A DNA stretch of 61,494 nucleotides from Zoogloea sp. (GCF_028689785.1 NZ_JAQVCN010000028.1:1-61494); one strand, 5' to 3'. Shown: positions 48,547 through 59,222, counted from the first letter of the stretch. Made by a program: numbers and translations. The notes: a model not told the origin generated them from the letters alone.

Positions 48547-49749
48547 ATGTTCGCTGAACGCGTCCTCTCCGGCATGCGCCCCACCGGGCGTCTCCACCTC
48601 GGCCATTATCACGGCGTCCTGAAAAACTGGGTCAAGCTGCAGGCGGAGTATCCCTGCCTGTTTTTTGCTGCCGACTGGCACGCCCTGACGACCGACTACG
48701 ACAACCCGCGGGGGATCGAGGGCAGCGTCTGGGAAATGATCGTCGACTGGTTGGCGGCGGGGGTTGACCCATCCCAGGCGACCATCTTCATCCAGTCCCG
48801 GGTGCCCGAGCATGCCGAACTGCACTTGCTCATGTCGATGATGACACCCCAGGGCTGGCTCGAACGGGTTCCTACTTACAAGGACCAGCAGGAAAAGCTG
48901 ACCCACAAGGATCTGACCACCTACGGCTTCCTGGGTTACCCGCTGCTGATGAGCGCCGACATCCTGATCTACCGTGCCGACAAGGTGCCGGTGGGTGAGG
49001 ATCAACTACCCCACGTGGAGTTCACCCGTGAGCTGGCGCGACGCTTCAACCACATGTATGGCCGTGAGCCCGGCTTCGAGGAGAAGGCCCGGGAAGCCAT
49101 CAAGAAGCTCGGCTCCAAGCGCGCCCGCCTCTACGAGGAGTTCCGCACCCGTTTCCAGCAGAATGGTGACGAGGAGGGGCTGGCCCTGGGCAAGGCGCTC
49201 CTTGAGGAAGCCCAGAGCTTGTCCCTTGGTGATCGCGAACGTCTCTACGGTTATCTCGAAGGCAGCGGCAAGGTGATCCTCGTCGAGCCCGGTGCGCTGC
49301 TCACCGAAGCTTCGCGCATGCCCGGCCTGGACGGGCAGAAGATGTCCAAGTCCTACGGCAACACGATCTTCCTGCGTGAGGAGGCCGAGTCGCTGACCAA
49401 GAAAATTCGCACCATGCAGACTGACCCGGCGCGGGTGCGGCGCACCGATGCGGGTGATCCCGAGAAATGCCCGGTATGGCAGTTCCACGTGATCTACTCC
49501 GACGACAGCACGCGCCAGTGGGTCACCGAGGGTTGCAAGAGCGCTGGTATCGGCTGCATCGAATGCAAGCAGCCGGTCATCGATGCCGTGCTGAAGGAGC
49601 AGGAGAGCATGCGCGAGCGGGCTCAGCCCTACCTGGACGATCCTTCGCTGGTGCGCAGCATCGTCGCTGATGGCTGTGATCGGGCCCGTAAGCTGGCCCA
49701 GGAAACCATGCGCGAGGTACGGGACGCCATGGGGCTGAGCTACAGCTGA
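48547..49749 (+). CDS. trpS: Tryptophanyl-tRNA synthetase with a four-cysteine cluster motif
   Basis: The 400-residue class I synthetase charges tRNA-Trp. HIGH-type RLHLGHYHG is near residue 17 and KMSKS near 265. It is longer than the E. coli type (about 334). The extra part carries Cys 308, 330, 337 and 340, spaced C-x21-C-x6-C-x2-C, close to the motif that binds a [4Fe-4S] cluster in Thermotoga TrpRS and helps hold the anticodon. It starts six nt after the protease gene and probably shares its transcript. Confidence 0.95.
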   Translation: MFAERVLSGMRPTGRLHLGHYHGVLKNWVKLQAEYPCLFFAADWHALTTDYDNPRGIEGSVWEMIVDWLAAGVDPSQATIFIQSRVPEHAELHLLMSMMTPQGWLERVPTYKDQQEKLTHKDLTTYGFLGYPLLMSADILIYRADKVPVGEDQLPHVEFTRELARRFNHMYGREPGFEEKAREAIKKLGSKRARLYEEFRTRFQQNGDEEGLALGKALLEEAQSLSLGDRERLYGYLEGSGKVILVEPGALLTEASRMPGLDGQKMSKSYGNTIFLREEAESLTKKIRTMQTDPARVRRTDAGDPEKCPVWQFHVIYSDDSTRQWVTEGCKSAGIGCIECKQPVIDAVLKEQESMRERAQPYLDDPSLVRSIVADGCDRARKLAQETMREVRDAMGLSYS

Positions 49750-49831
49750 TGGCGGGTGGGGGCGTGTTTCGTGGATTTTTGCCTTGGAGGCGTGCTGCCC
49801 GCGTGCTAGCCTGCTTTGAAGGAAAGGGGCT

Positions 49832-50671
49832 GTGGCCGTGTTGACGGCCGATCTTGATCTGGCCCCTTCTGCGGATCCGCTTGAGGCAATCATTGGCCGC
49901 ATGTACGGCCAGCCGATCTTCGATCTGCCCAAGGACCTGTACATCCCGCCCGACGCGCTTGAGGTCATCCTCGACGCTTTTGAGGGTCCTCTCGACCTGC
50001 TGCTGTACCTGATACGCAAGGCCAATATCAACGTCCTCGATATTCCTATGGTGCCGTTGACGGCCCAGTATCTGGAGTACGTGGAGGCCATGCGCAAGCA
50101 CAACCTTGAACTGGCGGCAGATTATCTGTTGATGGCTGCAACCCTGCTGGAAATCAAATCCCGCTTGTTGCTGCCGCGGCCGCCCAGGGCGGAGGAGGGG
50201 GAAGAGCTGGATCCACGGGCGGAGTTGGTGCGACGCTTGCTTGAGTATGAGCAGGTCAAGCTCGCCTCTATGCGCCTGGATGCCTTGCCCCGCGTAGAGC
50301 GGGACTTTGAATGGGTTGGCGTGTTCGTTGCCGAGAAGGTGGTGGAGCGTCTGCCTGAGGTCAGCCTGCATGACCTGCAGCTGGCCTGGTTGAAGATTGC
50401 CCGACAGGCGCGCCTGAAGCGGCACCATACGATCCAGCGGGAAGAGATGTCCGTCCGCGAGCACATGACCCTCATTTTGAGGCGTCTGCGCGACGACAGT
50501 TTTGTGGTTTTTGAATCCCTTTTTGATCCGAAGCTCGGTGTTGCCAGCCTGGTCGTGAGTTTTCTTGCCACCCTCGAATTGGTCAAGGAAAGGCTGGTTG
50601 TGGTGACCCAGAATGAGGCCTTTGCGCCGATCTATGTGAAGCGTGCCGACAGTGCAACCGGATACACCTGA
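49832..50671 (+). CDS. scpA: Segregation and condensation protein A
   Basis: The 279-residue kleisin binds ScpB and the SMC ATPase for chromosome organisation. [23 protein letters not shown] is the family signature near residue 50, and EYLEMA-type segments follow ([20 protein letters not shown]). The start is GTG 49832 with GGAAAGGGG upstream. It overlaps scpB by 29 nt. Confidence 0.95.
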   Translation: MAVLTADLDLAPSADPLEAIIGRMYGQPIFDLPKDLYIPPDALEVILDAFEGPLDLLLYLIRKANINVLDIPMVPLTAQYLEYVEAMRKHNLELAADYLLMAATLLEIKSRLLLPRPPRAEEGEELDPRAELVRRLLEYEQVKLASMRLDALPRVERDFEWVGVFVAEKVVERLPEVSLHDLQLAWLKIARQARLKRHHTIQREEMSVREHMTLILRRLRDDSFVVFESLFDPKLGVASLVVSFLATLELVKERLVVVTQNEAFAPIYVKRADSATGYT

Positions 50672-51224
50672 AGAATTCAAACGGGTGCTGGAGACGGCCC
50701 TGCTCGCTGCGGCCTCGCCGCTTCCGGTGACTGATTTGCGTCGCTTGTTCGAGGCAGACCCGGGGGGCGATCTGGTGCGGCGCGTGCTGGGCGAGCTGGC
50801 CGAGGACTGGCAGGGGAGGGGGGTTGAGTTGGTGCAGACGGCGGGTGGCTGGCGCTTTCAGACCCGTCTCGAATACCAGGTTTACCTGGATAGGCTCAAG
50901 CTGGAACGGCCGCCAAAGTATTCGCGGGCAGTTCTTGAAACCCTGGCAATCATCGCCTATCGCCAGCCGGTAACGCGGGGCGACATCGAAGATATTCGTG
51001 GCGTGGTGGTTTCCAGCAATGTACTAAAGACCCTTGAATCAAGGGGTTGGGTGGATGTGGTGGGGCACCGGGATACGCCCGGCCGGCCCGGCTTGTATGC
51101 CACCACCCGAAAATTCCTGGAGGACCTCGGCTTGCGCAGCCTGACCGAGTTGCCTCCGTTGACCGAAATCGAAAGGATCATGGATCTTGTCGACCTCCCA
51201 AAAACCGAAGAACCGGCCGTTTAA
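50643..51224 (+). CDS. scpB: Segregation and condensation protein B
   Basis: The 193-residue winged-helix protein is the partner of ScpA in the SMC complex. [19 protein letters not shown] and IEDIRGV, then [18 protein letters not shown] are typical. The start is GTG 50643 inside scpA, and it overlaps rluB by 38 nt, so scpA-scpB-rluB are translationally coupled. Confidence 0.95.
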   Translation: MPTVQPDTPEEFKRVLETALLAAASPLPVTDLRRLFEADPGGDLVRRVLGELAEDWQGRGVELVQTAGGWRFQTRLEYQVYLDRLKLERPPKYSRAVLETLAIIAYRQPVTRGDIEDIRGVVVSSNVLKTLESRGWVDVVGHRDTPGRPGLYATTRKFLEDLGLRSLTELPPLTEIERIMDLVDLPKTEEPAV

Positions 51225-52350
51225 GGCCAAACCCGCCAGGCCCGGCGGCCAGGAGTCTGGTCGTCAGGGGCCCCCGTCTGACCAAGGGGGGCGCCGCGGG
51301 CGTGGCCGTCCGGATGGGGATGGCGGCCGTGGTGGACGCCCCCCTCGCGGTGACGACGAGGGCCGGCAGCCCAAGAGTAATGCTTCCGCGATCGGTCTCA
51401 GTGATCTCGGTGGCGGGCGGGGTAACTGGCGTGCGAAGCGCCAGGCTGCTGCTGTCGGCGGTGGCGCTGCGCCTTATCCCCTCGCCAGCAGCGAGTTGCT
51501 TCCGGTAGCAGAGGGGGAGCGTCGCCGCAGGCCGGAGGACTCCGCCTACACCGAGCCGCAGCGCCTGCACAAGGTGCTGGCAGCCGCGGGCATCGGCTCC
51601 CGTCGGGAGATCGAGGAATGGATCGTCGCAGGCCGGATCTCGGTCAATGGCGAGCCTGCCGATGTCGGCCAGAAGGTGGGGCCGGGTGATCGGGTGCGAG
51701 TCAATGGCAAGCTGATGCCGATCCGCTTTGCGCCGCGGATTCCCCGTGTCGTGCTCTACCATAAGCCTGAAGGGGAGATCGTTTCCCGGGATGATCCGGA
51801 AGGCCGTCCGACGGTTTTCGACCGCCTGCCGAATCTTCGCAAGGGGCGCTGGATTGCCGTCGGCCGCCTGGACTTCAACACCTCTGGTCTGCTGCTGTTC
51901 GTCAATGATGGCGATCTCGCCAACAAGCTGATGCATCCGCGCTACGAGCTGGATCGTGAGTACGCGGTGCGTATCCTCGGCGAACTCGACGAGGCGCAGC
52001 GTAATGCCCTGCTGCAGGGGATCGAACTGGAAGACGGTCTGGCCAAGTTCAATACGCTGCTGGATGCGGGAGGAGAGGGGGCCAATCACTGGTACCGGGT
52101 GACGCTTTCGGAAGGCCGTAACCGGGAGGTGCGTCGGATGTTCGAAGCCCTCGGGCTTACCGTCAGTCGCCTGATGCGGGTGCGCTACGGGCCGGTTGTC
52201 CTCCCTTCGCGCCTGAAGCGCGGTATGTGGGAAGACATGGCGGTGGACCAGGTGTGTGCATTGGCCGGTATTCCCAAGCCTGATGTACAGGGTGGCAAGG
52301 GTAAGCGGCCAGCGCCGCAACCTCGCCGAACACAGCCGCTCCGACGCTGA
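51187..52350 (+). CDS. rluB: 23S rRNA pseudouridine 2605 synthase
   Basis: The 387-residue protein has a basic, Gly/Arg-rich N-terminal tail of about 110 residues, an S4 RNA-binding domain ([20 protein letters not shown]) and a pseudouridine synthase domain with the catalytic Asp in [12 protein letters not shown] (near 227). A second short basic tail ends it. The order scpA-scpB-rluB and the family fit RluB. The start is TTG 51187, with AAAGGA at suitable spacing. The N-terminal tail is low in complexity and probably disordered. Confidence 0.93.
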   Translation: MSTSQKPKNRPFKAKPARPGGQESGRQGPPSDQGGRRGRGRPDGDGGRGGRPPRGDDEGRQPKSNASAIGLSDLGGGRGNWRAKRQAAAVGGGAAPYPLASSELLPVAEGERRRRPEDSAYTEPQRLHKVLAAAGIGSRREIEEWIVAGRISVNGEPADVGQKVGPGDRVRVNGKLMPIRFAPRIPRVVLYHKPEGEIVSRDDPEGRPTVFDRLPNLRKGRWIAVGRLDFNTSGLLLFVNDGDLANKLMHPRYELDREYAVRILGELDEAQRNALLQGIELEDGLAKFNTLLDAGGEGANHWYRVTLSEGRNREVRRMFEALGLTVSRLMRVRYGPVVLPSRLKRGMWEDMAVDQVCALAGIPKPDVQGGKGKRPAPQPRRTQPLRR

Positions 52351-52363
52351 TTACGGGTCAAAA

Positions 52364-52392
52364 TTGCGCCCGCTTCGGCGGGCTGCTATAAT
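52364..52392 (+). promoter_or_regulatory. Sigma-70 promoter of the rimP-nusA-infB operon
   Basis: A perfect TATAAT (52387-52392) lies 17 nt after TTGCGC (52364-52369). A GC hairpin with TTCG loop (52368-52383) occupies the spacer and may end rluB transcription. Confidence 0.75.
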
Positions 52393-52403
52393 CAGCGTGT
52401 TTT

Positions 52404-52487
52404 ATCGGTTCGAAAGAGCCGATCGGTCCGAAAATGGACCGACATCCGGTCGAATTTAAACAGGGATGGGCGTTTCGCCCATTTTTC
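52404..52487 (+). promoter_or_regulatory. Structured rimP leader with three hairpins and an attenuator
   Basis: Hairpin 1 (52404-52423) is an 8-bp stem closed by a GAAA tetraloop. Hairpin 2 (52424-52441) is CGGTCC/GGACCG. Hairpin 3 (52466-52482) is ATGGGCG/CGCCCAT with loop TTT, followed by TTTTC, the form of an intrinsic terminator 17 nt before the rimP start. Attenuation or NusA autoregulation is inferred. Confidence 0.6.
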
Positions 52488-52503
52488 ATTTGTGGGCCAG
52501 GAA

Positions 52504-52932
52504 ATGGAGTTGCACAAACTGATCGAGCAGACTGCGGAAGGTCTCGGTTACGAACTCGTTGATTTCGAAACCTCGCCCCGCGGAAGGCTGATGCGAATCT
52601 TCATTGATTCGCCGAATGGTATTACGGTTGATGATTGTGCCACGGTGAGCAATCAGCTGGTGCGGGTCTTCGAAGTCGAGAATGTCGATTATGACCGCCT
52701 CGAAGTGTCCTCGCCGGGGTTGGATCGCGCGCTCAAGAAGCCCGCAGATTTCGAACGCTTTGCCGGTCAGGACGTGCAGGTCAGACTCTCCATGCCGGTC
52801 GCGAATCAGCGCAATTTTGCCGGGGTGCTGCAATGTCTCAAAGACGGTGTGGTGACCCTGGAGACGGAAAAGGGATCGATGGAGATCCCGTTTGAAGATA
52901 TCGAGAAGGCCCGCCTGGTTCCCAGGTTTTAA
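52504..52932 (+). CDS. rimP: Ribosome maturation factor RimP
   Basis: The 142-residue protein is needed for 30S maturation. The N-terminal LHKLIEQTAEGLGYELVDFE and VSSPGLDRALKKPADF are typical. I chose ATG 52504 from family starts (MELHKL); AGGAA lies very close before it, so translation may be weak or a GTG at 52492 may be used. First gene of the operon; nusA starts 21 nt later. Confidence 0.93.
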   Translation: MELHKLIEQTAEGLGYELVDFETSPRGRLMRIFIDSPNGITVDDCATVSNQLVRVFEVENVDYDRLEVSSPGLDRALKKPADFERFAGQDVQVRLSMPVANQRNFAGVLQCLKDGVVTLETEKGSMEIPFEDIEKARLVPRF

Positions 52933-52953
52933 GGGATTTGGAGGTTTGCAGGT

Positions 52954-54426
52954 ATGAGCCGCGAAATTTTACTGTTGGTCGATGCGCTGGCCCGCGAGAA
53001 GAATGTTTCCAAGGAAATCGTTTTCTCCGCGCTGGAGTCTGCCCTTGCCCAGGCGACCAAGAAGCGTATTCACGACGAAGCCGATGTGCGTGTCTCCATC
53101 GATCGGGAAACCGGTGATTACGAGTCCTTCCGGCGCTGGCAGGTTCTGCCTGACGCGGATGTCGAGAATGATGAAGCCCAGATGGGGCTGATCGATGCCC
53201 GCGACGAGTATCCCGATATCCAGGTTGGCGACTACGTTGAGGAAGGGCTGGAGCCCATCGACTTTGGCCGCATCGGTGCCCAGGCTGCCAAGCAGGTTAT
53301 TCTGCAGAAGGTGCGTGATGCCGAGCGCGAGCAGATCCTCAATGACTTCCTCGAGCGCAAGGAGTACATCATCTCCGGCAGCATCAAGCGCATGGAGCGG
53401 GGTAACGCAGTCATCGAAGTGGGGCGCCTCGAAGCAGTGCTGCCGCGCGATCAGATGATTCCGAAGGAAAATCTGCGTGTCGGTGACCGTGTCAAGGCCT
53501 ACCTGCTGCGCATTGATCGCGGAGCCCGCGGTCCGCAGCTGATCCTGTCCCGCACGGCGCCCGAGTTCGTCATGCGTCTATTCGAGCTGGAAGTGCCCGA
53601 GATCGACGACGGTCTCCTCGAGATCAAGGCCTGTGCCCGGGATCCCGGTCTGCGTGCCAAGATCGGCGTCAAGTCCAACGACCCGCGGATCGACCCGATC
53701 GGTACCTGCGTCGGTTTGCGTGGGTCTCGCGTTACCGCAGTTCGCAACGAGATCGGCGGCGAGAACATCGACATCGTGCTGTGGTCTCCCGAGCCTGCCC
53801 AGTTCGTCATCGGAGCCCTGCAGCCGGCGGAAGTCTCTTCCATCGTCGTTGACGAAGAGGCGCACGCCATGGATGTGGTGGTGGACGAGAACAATCTGGC
53901 GATTGCCATTGGCCGCAACGGTCAGAATGTGAAGCTTGCCTCCGAACTCACCGGGTGGAGCATCAACCTGATGACCGAAGCGGAGTCGGAGCGCAAGTCC
54001 GAAGCCGAGCACAGCACGGTCCGTCAGCTCTTCATCGCCAAGTTGGACGTAGACGAAGAAGTGGCCGACATCCTGATCGACGAGGGTTTCTCGTCGCTGG
54101 AAGAGATTGCTTACGTGCCCTTGGCCGAGATGCTGGAAATCGAATCCTTCGACGAAGAAACGGTGAACGAGCTGCGCAACCGCGCCCGCAACGTACTCCT
54201 CACCGAAGCCATCGTGACCGAAGAGCAGCTGGAAACCGTTACCGAGGATCTGCTCGGTCTGGAAGGCATGGACAAGCCCTTGGCGGCCAAGCTGGCCCAG
54301 GGCGGCGTGCATACCCGTGACGAACTGGCTGACCTCGCAGTGGACGAATTGATGGAAATGTCGGGGCTGGACGAAGAGCGGGCCAAGAATCTGATCACCA
54401 AGGCGCGCGCGCACTGGTTCGAGTAA
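52954..54426 (+). CDS. nusA: Transcription elongation/termination factor NusA
   Basis: The 490-residue protein has the N-terminal RNA polymerase-binding domain, S1 ([17 protein letters not shown]), two KH domains ([38 protein letters not shown]) and two C-terminal acidic helix-hairpin repeats (from about 360). The full-length proteobacterial form is intact. GGAGG precedes the ATG. Confidence 0.97.
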   Translation: MSREILLLVDALAREKNVSKEIVFSALESALAQATKKRIHDEADVRVSIDRETGDYESFRRWQVLPDADVENDEAQMGLIDARDEYPDIQVGDYVEEGLEPIDFGRIGAQAAKQVILQKVRDAEREQILNDFLERKEYIISGSIKRMERGNAVIEVGRLEAVLPRDQMIPKENLRVGDRVKAYLLRIDRGARGPQLILSRTAPEFVMRLFELEVPEIDDGLLEIKACARDPGLRAKIGVKSNDPRIDPIGTCVGLRGSRVTAVRNEIGGENIDIVLWSPEPAQFVIGALQPAEVSSIVVDEEAHAMDVVVDENNLAIAIGRNGQNVKLASELTGWSINLMTEAESERKSEAEHSTVRQLFIAKLDVDEEVADILIDEGFSSLEEIAYVPLAEMLEIESFDEETVNELRNRARNVLLTEAIVTEEQLETVTEDLLGLEGMDKPLAAKLAQGGVHTRDELADLAVDELMEMSGLDEERAKNLITKARAHWFE

Positions 54427-54444
54427 TACCCCCGGAGGTTCAAG

Positions 54445-57285
54445 ATGGGACAGACAACCGTTACACAATTTGCCGGCGAACTCAAAATGCCGGCCTCCGT
54501 GTTGCTCGAGCAGTTGCAAAAGGCTGGCGTTGACAAAGCACGGGAAACCGATCTGCTCTCCGAGCAGGACAAGAGCCGTTTGCTGGACTTTCTCCGTCGC
54601 GCCCACGGCGATACGGCAGCAAAGTCCAAGATCACCCTGACGCGCAAGCAGACCAGCGAAATCAAGGCAACGGATTCCACCGGGCGTGCCCGGACCGTGC
54701 AGGTGGAAGTGCGCAAGAAGCGCGTTTTCGTCAAGCGCGACGAGGCCCTGGTGCCGGAATCTGCGGTCTCTGCCGCGTCTGCCACGGATGAAGAAGTGGT
54801 GTCGGTCGGCGTGTCTGCTGATCTTGAGCCCGTGGCCGAGGTTCCGGACGTGGAGGCTGCGGCGGTCGTCGAAGCTGTGGTCGAAGTCGCGCCGGAACCC
54901 GAGGTGCTGCCCGAGCCCGTGATTGAGGTCGCACCAGAGCCCGTGCCGGAGCCGATCCCCGAACCCGTAGCCGAAGTCGTGCCTGAGCCTCAGCCTGAGC
55001 CCACACCGGCGCCTGCACCTGCGCCTGCCGAGGCAGTTGCCCCGAAAGCTGAAGCGCGTCCGGCAGCTCCGGTCCGTCGCGTCGTGGCGGGATCGATTCT
55101 GAGTGCGGAGGAGAAGGCCAGCCGTGAGCGCGAGGCTCAGCGGGCTGCCGAACTGCAGGCGCGTCAGATTGCCGATTTGAAGGAAAAGCAGGAGCGCGAG
55201 GCCCGTGCCCGTGCAGCCATGTTGCAGCGCGCCGAAGAGGAAAAGCAGCGCGCTGCGGCTGCTGAGAAGGCTAAGGCCGAAGGCGAAGCTGCGCCCAAGA
55301 CGGGTACGCTTCACAAGCCTGCCAAGACTGAGGACAAGGGCGCCCGCAAGGACGTCAAGAAGGTCGTCAGCAAGGAAGTGCCGGCGGATGCCAAGCGTCG
55401 TGGCGGCCTCAAGACTCGTGGCGACACCACGGGCGGGGCAGGTGGTTGGCGCGGTGGCGGTCGTAGTGGTGGTCGTAATGGCGGTCGTCATCAAGAGGCC
55501 ACGGCGTTCGTTGCGCCGACCGAGCCCATCGTCCGCGAAGTGCACGTCCCCGAAACCATCTCTGTGGCAGACCTGGCTCACAAGATGTCCGTCAAGGCCA
55601 TCGAGGTGATCAAGGCGCTCATGAAGATGGGCTCCATGGTGACGATCAACCAGGTGCTGGACCAGGATACGGCGATGATCCTGGTCGAGGAAATGGGTCA
55701 TAAGGCCGTCGCGGCCAAGCTGGACGACCCCGATGCCTTCCTCGAGGACAACGTCGAGCACAAGGACTTTGCCCTTGAGCCGCGCGCACCGGTTGTTACC
55801 GTCATGGGCCACGTGGACCACGGCAAAACCTCTTTGCTCGACTATATCCGGCGTGCCAAGGTTGCAGCGGGCGAAGCGGGCGGGATCACCCAGCACATCG
55901 GTGCTTACCATGTGGATACCGACCGTGGCATGGTGACCTTCCTGGATACCCCGGGTCACGAGGCCTTTACGGCCATGCGTGCTCGCGGCGCCAAGGCCAC
56001 CGACCTTGTGGTGCTGGTGGTGGCTGCCGATGACGGTGTGATGCCCCAGACCAAGGAAGCAATCCACCACGCCAAGGCGGCTGAAGTACCCCTGATCGTG
56101 GCGGTCAACAAGATCGATAAACCGGGTGCCAATCCCGAGCGTGTGCGTCAGGAGTTGATCGCCGAAGGCGTGGTTCCCGAGGCCTACGGTGGCGACACCA
56201 TGTTTGTCGAGGTTTCGGCCAAGACTGGTGCCGGTATCGACGATCTGCTCGAAGGCATCCTGCTGCAGGCGGAAGTCCTTGAACTCACCGCGCCGCGGGA
56301 GAGCATGGCGAAAGGCCTTATCATCGAAGCCCGTCTCGACAAGGGACGTGGCCCGGTCGCGACCCTGCTGGTCCAGTCCGGCACTTTGCGGCGCGGTGAC
56401 GTGCTGCTGGCCGGTGCGACCTTCGGGCGTGTCCGTGCCATGCTCGACGAGAACGGCAAGCCCATTGAGGAAGCCGGCCCGTCCATCCCCGTGGAAATCC
56501 TCGGCCTTTCTGAAGTTCCGGGTGCCGGTGATGAAGTCGTGGCCCTGGCCGACGAACGCAAGGCTCGTGAAATCGCCCTGTTCCGTCAAGGTAAGTTCCG
56601 TGATGTGAAGCTGGCCAAACAGCAGGCAGCCAAGCTTGAGAGCATGTTTGAACAGATGGGCGAGGGTGAGGTCAAGACCCTGCCGCTGATCATCAAGGCC
56701 GACGTGCAGGGCTCTCAGGAGGCGCTGGCCCATTCGCTGGTCAAGCTGTCCAACGACGAAGTCCGGGTGCAGGTCATCCACGGCGGTGTCGGCGCCATCA
56801 GCGAGTCCGACGTCAACCTGGCTCAGGCTTCCGGCGCGGTTATCATCGGCTTCAACATCCGTGCCGATGCCAATGCCCGCAAGCTGGCCGAAAGCTTCGG
56901 TGTCGATCTGCGTTACTACAACATCATCTACGACGCTGTGGATGAGGTGAAGAGTGCCCTGTCCGGCATGCTGGCGCCCGAGAAGCGCGAGCAGATCCTG
57001 GGCCTGGTGGAGGTCCGTCAGGTCTTCACCATCTCCAAGGTCGGCACCATCGCCGGTTGCTATGTGCTTGAAGGTATCGTCAAGCGCAATGCTCAGGTGC
57101 GTGTGCTGCGCAATCACGTGGTCATCCATGGCGGCGAACTGGAATCGCTCAAGCGCTTCAAGGACGATGTCAAGGAAGTCAAGTTCGGCTACGAGTGCGG
57201 TCTGCAGGTGCGCAATTTCAACGATCTCCAGGAAGGCGACCAGCTCGAAGTGTTCGAAATCCAGGAAGTTGCGCGGACCCTGTAA
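54445..57285 (+). CDS. infB: Translation initiation factor IF-2
   Basis: The 946-residue GTPase brings fMet-tRNA to the 30S subunit. It has an IF2_N domain, a long low-complexity region, a second IF2_N-like module (about 370-420) and the G domain with [25 protein letters not shown] and NKIDKP, then domains II-IV. Residues about 135-205 are rich in repeated Pro-Glu-Pro units ([19 protein letters not shown]). The ATG has GGAGG upstream. rbfA begins three nt after the stop. Confidence 0.97.
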   Translation: MGQTTVTQFAGELKMPASVLLEQLQKAGVDKARETDLLSEQDKSRLLDFLRRAHGDTAAKSKITLTRKQTSEIKATDSTGRARTVQVEVRKKRVFVKRDEALVPESAVSAASATDEEVVSVGVSADLEPVAEVPDVEAAAVVEAVVEVAPEPEVLPEPVIEVAPEPVPEPIPEPVAEVVPEPQPEPTPAPAPAPAEAVAPKAEARPAAPVRRVVAGSILSAEEKASREREAQRAAELQARQIADLKEKQEREARARAAMLQRAEEEKQRAAAAEKAKAEGEAAPKTGTLHKPAKTEDKGARKDVKKVVSKEVPADAKRRGGLKTRGDTTGGAGGWRGGGRSGGRNGGRHQEATAFVAPTEPIVREVHVPETISVADLAHKMSVKAIEVIKALMKMGSMVTINQVLDQDTAMILVEEMGHKAVAAKLDDPDAFLEDNVEHKDFALEPRAPVVTVMGHVDHGKTSLLDYIRRAKVAAGEAGGITQHIGAYHVDTDRGMVTFLDTPGHEAFTAMRARGAKATDLVVLVVAADDGVMPQTKEAIHHAKAAEVPLIVAVNKIDKPGANPERVRQELIAEGVVPEAYGGDTMFVEVSAKTGAGIDDLLEGILLQAEVLELTAPRESMAKGLIIEARLDKGRGPVATLLVQSGTLRRGDVLLAGATFGRVRAMLDENGKPIEEAGPSIPVEILGLSEVPGAGDEVVALADERKAREIALFRQGKFRDVKLAKQQAAKLESMFEQMGEGEVKTLPLIIKADVQGSQEALAHSLVKLSNDEVRVQVIHGGVGAISESDVNLAQASGAVIIGFNIRADANARKLAESFGVDLRYYNIIYDAVDEVKSALSGMLAPEKREQILGLVEVRQVFTISKVGTIAGCYVLEGIVKRNAQVRVLRNHVVIHGGELESLKRFKDDVKEVKFGYECGLQVRNFNDLQEGDQLEVFEIQEVARTL

Positions 57286-57288
57286 GCC

Positions 57289-57720
57289 ATGCCCAAGGAG
57301 TTTTCCCGTGGTCAGCGTGTGGCGGAGCAGATCCGTCGCGAGCTGGCCGAGCTGATCCGCCTCGAGTTGAAAGACCCCCGCGTCGGTTTCATTACCCTGA
57401 CTGACGTGGAGATCACTCCTGACTATGCGCATGCCAAGGTGTATTTCACCTCCATGACCGGGCAGGATGGGCTCGAGGAAATTCAGAAAGGTTTGCGCAG
57501 GGCCAGTAGCTTCCTGCGTCGCGAGCTGGGGAGGCGGATCCGTATTCATACGCTGCCCGAGCTGCACTTTCACTATGACCCCTCCGTTGAAACGGGCAAC
57601 CGGATTTCCGCCCTTATCGACAAGGCCATTGAGGCAGATCGGCAACTTGCCGACGCGCTTGGTGAAGGGGCAGATGGAGAGGGGGGCGCGACGTCTCCCG
57701 GCAGCGCTCCGACCCTCTGA
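57289..57720 (+). CDS. rbfA: Ribosome-binding factor A
   Basis: The 143-residue KH-fold protein assists late 30S maturation. RVAEQIRRELAELIRLELKDPR and FHYDPSVETGNRI are typical. It starts three nt after infB and is probably translated by coupling. The last 20 residues are a low-complexity tail. Confidence 0.95.
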   Translation: MPKEFSRGQRVAEQIRRELAELIRLELKDPRVGFITLTDVEITPDYAHAKVYFTSMTGQDGLEEIQKGLRRASSFLRRELGRRIRIHTLPELHFHYDPSVETGNRISALIDKAIEADRQLADALGEGADGEGGATSPGSAPTL

Positions 57721-57727
57721 TTCTCCT

Positions 57728-57746
57728 GACGGCGCATAGCGCCGTC
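57728..57746 (+). terminator. Hairpin between rbfA and truB
   Basis: A perfect 8-bp stem GACGGCGC/GCGCCGTC with an ATA loop is followed by only TTT. It may be a weak terminator or an RNA-stabilising element. Confidence 0.45.
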
Positions 57747-57765
57747 TTTCCAGGAAGTTCTCCGT

Positions 57766-58683
57766 TTGGCCCACACTCCCCAGCGTCGTACGCCGCGCCG
57801 TGTTGTCGATGGCGTGTTGTTTCTCGACAAGCCCCTTGGCCTGAGCTCCAACAATGCGTTGCAAAAGGCGCGGTGGCTGCTCAAGGCGGCTAAAGGTGGT
57901 CATACCGGTACGCTGGACCCCATGGCGACCGGTTTGTTACCACTGACTTTTGGCGAGGCGACCAAGTTTTCCCAGACTCTGCTTGATGCGGACAAGGTTT
58001 ACGAGGCAACGGTATTGCTGGGCGTCACTACCACGACGGCGGATGCAGAGGGTGAAGTGCTGGCTACCGTCGCGGTGGATGTTGCCGATACCGCCATCGA
58101 GGCTGCTTTGGCGCAACTTCGGGGTGAAATCGATCAGGTTCCGCCCATGTACTCGGCGCTCAAACATCATGGCAAGGCGCTGTATGAATATGCGCGGGCG
58201 GGCATTGATATCCCGCGGGAAGCCCGAAAGGTGACGATTCACGCTTTTGAATGCCTGGGGCGCGACGGCGATAGCCTCAGGGTGCGGGTGGCGTGCAGCA
58301 AGGGGACTTACATCCGCACCCTGGCATCCGATCTGGGGGCCCTGCTGGGTTGTGGTGCCCACCTTACGGCCCTGCGACGGACTCGCATTGGTCCTTTCGA
58401 GCTGGAGGGCTCTATTTCCCTCGCGGCTTTTGAGGCACTGCCTGAAGCCGCCCGGGACGCGGAGTTGGCGCCGGTGGATGCGTTGCTTGTCCATCTGGAT
58501 GTGATGTTGCTTGATGCCGAACAGGCAAGCAGTTTTACCCATGGTCAGGCTGTGCAGGTTCGCAGTGAAGCGATTGGGAAGGTGTTCCGGGCTTACGCAG
58601 GGGAGCGTTTCCTCGGCGTTGGAACGGTGGGGGGCGGTGGAATGCTGGCGCCAACGCGTCTGGTTGCCACCTGCAATCAATGA
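57766..58683 (+). CDS. truB: tRNA pseudouridine 55 synthase
   Basis: The 305-residue enzyme makes pseudouridine 55 in the T arm of tRNA. GGHTGTLDPMATGLLPL carries the catalytic Asp (near 51); VLFLDKPLGLSSN and RVACSKGTYIRTLASDLG are typical. The start appears to be TTG 57766, with AGGAAG seven nt upstream. It follows rbfA after 45 nt that contain a hairpin. Confidence 0.94.
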   Translation: MAHTPQRRTPRRVVDGVLFLDKPLGLSSNNALQKARWLLKAAKGGHTGTLDPMATGLLPLTFGEATKFSQTLLDADKVYEATVLLGVTTTTADAEGEVLATVAVDVADTAIEAALAQLRGEIDQVPPMYSALKHHGKALYEYARAGIDIPREARKVTIHAFECLGRDGDSLRVRVACSKGTYIRTLASDLGALLGCGAHLTALRRTRIGPFELEGSISLAAFEALPEAARDAELAPVDALLVHLDVMLLDAEQASSFTHGQAVQVRSEAIGKVFRAYAGERFLGVGTVGGGGMLAPTRLVATCNQ

Positions 58684-58689
58684 AATGTC

Positions 58690-58719
58690 TTGAGTAATCC
58701 TGCGCGGATTCGATATAAT
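58690..58719 (+). promoter_or_regulatory. Sigma-70 promoter of rpsO
   Basis: TTGAGT (58690-58695) and a perfect TATAAT (58714-58719) are 18 nt apart, starting seven nt after the truB stop. This gives rpsO-pnp a promoter of its own. Confidence 0.7.
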
Positions 58720-58758
58720 GGCGCGCTTCGCAAGGCTAAATCCTAACCGAGTTAAACA

Positions 58759-59028
58759 ATGGCAATCTCCACTGAACAAAAAGCGCAAATCGTTGGCGAC
58801 TTCGCCCGCGCCAAGGGCGACACCGGTTCTCCGGAAGTGCAAGTCGCTCTGCTTACCGCCCGCATCAACGATCTGACCGGCCACTTCAAGGTTAACGTCA
58901 AGGATCACCATTCCCGCCGCGGCCTCCTGATGATGGTGAGCCAGCGTCGCAAGCTGCTCGACTACCTGAAGCGCAAGAATGTCGATGGCTACCGTGAGCT
59001 GATCGCTCGCCTCGGCCTGCGCAAGTAA
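58759..59028 (+). CDS. rpsO: Ribosomal protein S15
   Basis: The 89-residue protein binds the central domain of 16S rRNA in the 30S subunit. [21 protein letters not shown] and [23 protein letters not shown] are the family signature, and the length is exact. It lies between its own promoter and the pnp leader. Confidence 0.98.
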   Translation: MAISTEQKAQIVGDFARAKGDTGSPEVQVALLTARINDLTGHFKVNVKDHHSRRGLLMMVSQRRKLLDYLKRKNVDGYRELIARLGLRK

Positions 59029-59222
59029 GCTGAAAAAAGCTGCTTCAGTACTGAACGTGACAATCCTGCCCTTTGTGCAGGTTTGATCATGGGCATAGCC
59101 GGTGTAAGTCCGTGAGGCTTCGCCGGCTTTGTCACATCTGTGCGCCAGAGAAAACGGCGCGTTACCTCGGCTAAGCGTGCGGTTGTTGTTTGCCGCCAGT
59201 CGATTGAATGAAAGGACATCCT
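59029..59222 (+). other. rpsO-pnp intergenic leader
   Basis: 194 nt with no supported ORF. Inverted repeats occur, for example CCTGC/GCAGG (around 59067-59083) and GCCGG/CCGGC (59098-59127). In enterobacteria this interval carries an RNase III-cut hairpin used in pnp autoregulation; here that is only an analogy. Confidence 0.4.

Noticed and set aside
53578..57903. Minus-strand open frame of over 1400 codons opposite nusA, infB and rbfA
   Set aside because: It is antisense to three well-identified essential genes, has a shadow-like composition and no known domain.
59088..59130. Possible cobalamin-type riboswitch or intron remnant before pnp (GCCGGTGTAAGTCCG)
   Set aside because: Only a short stretch resembles a B12-box or the GGTGTAAGTCC seen at 61401-61411. 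No surrounding conserved structure is visible, and pnp is not a cobalamin-linked gene.
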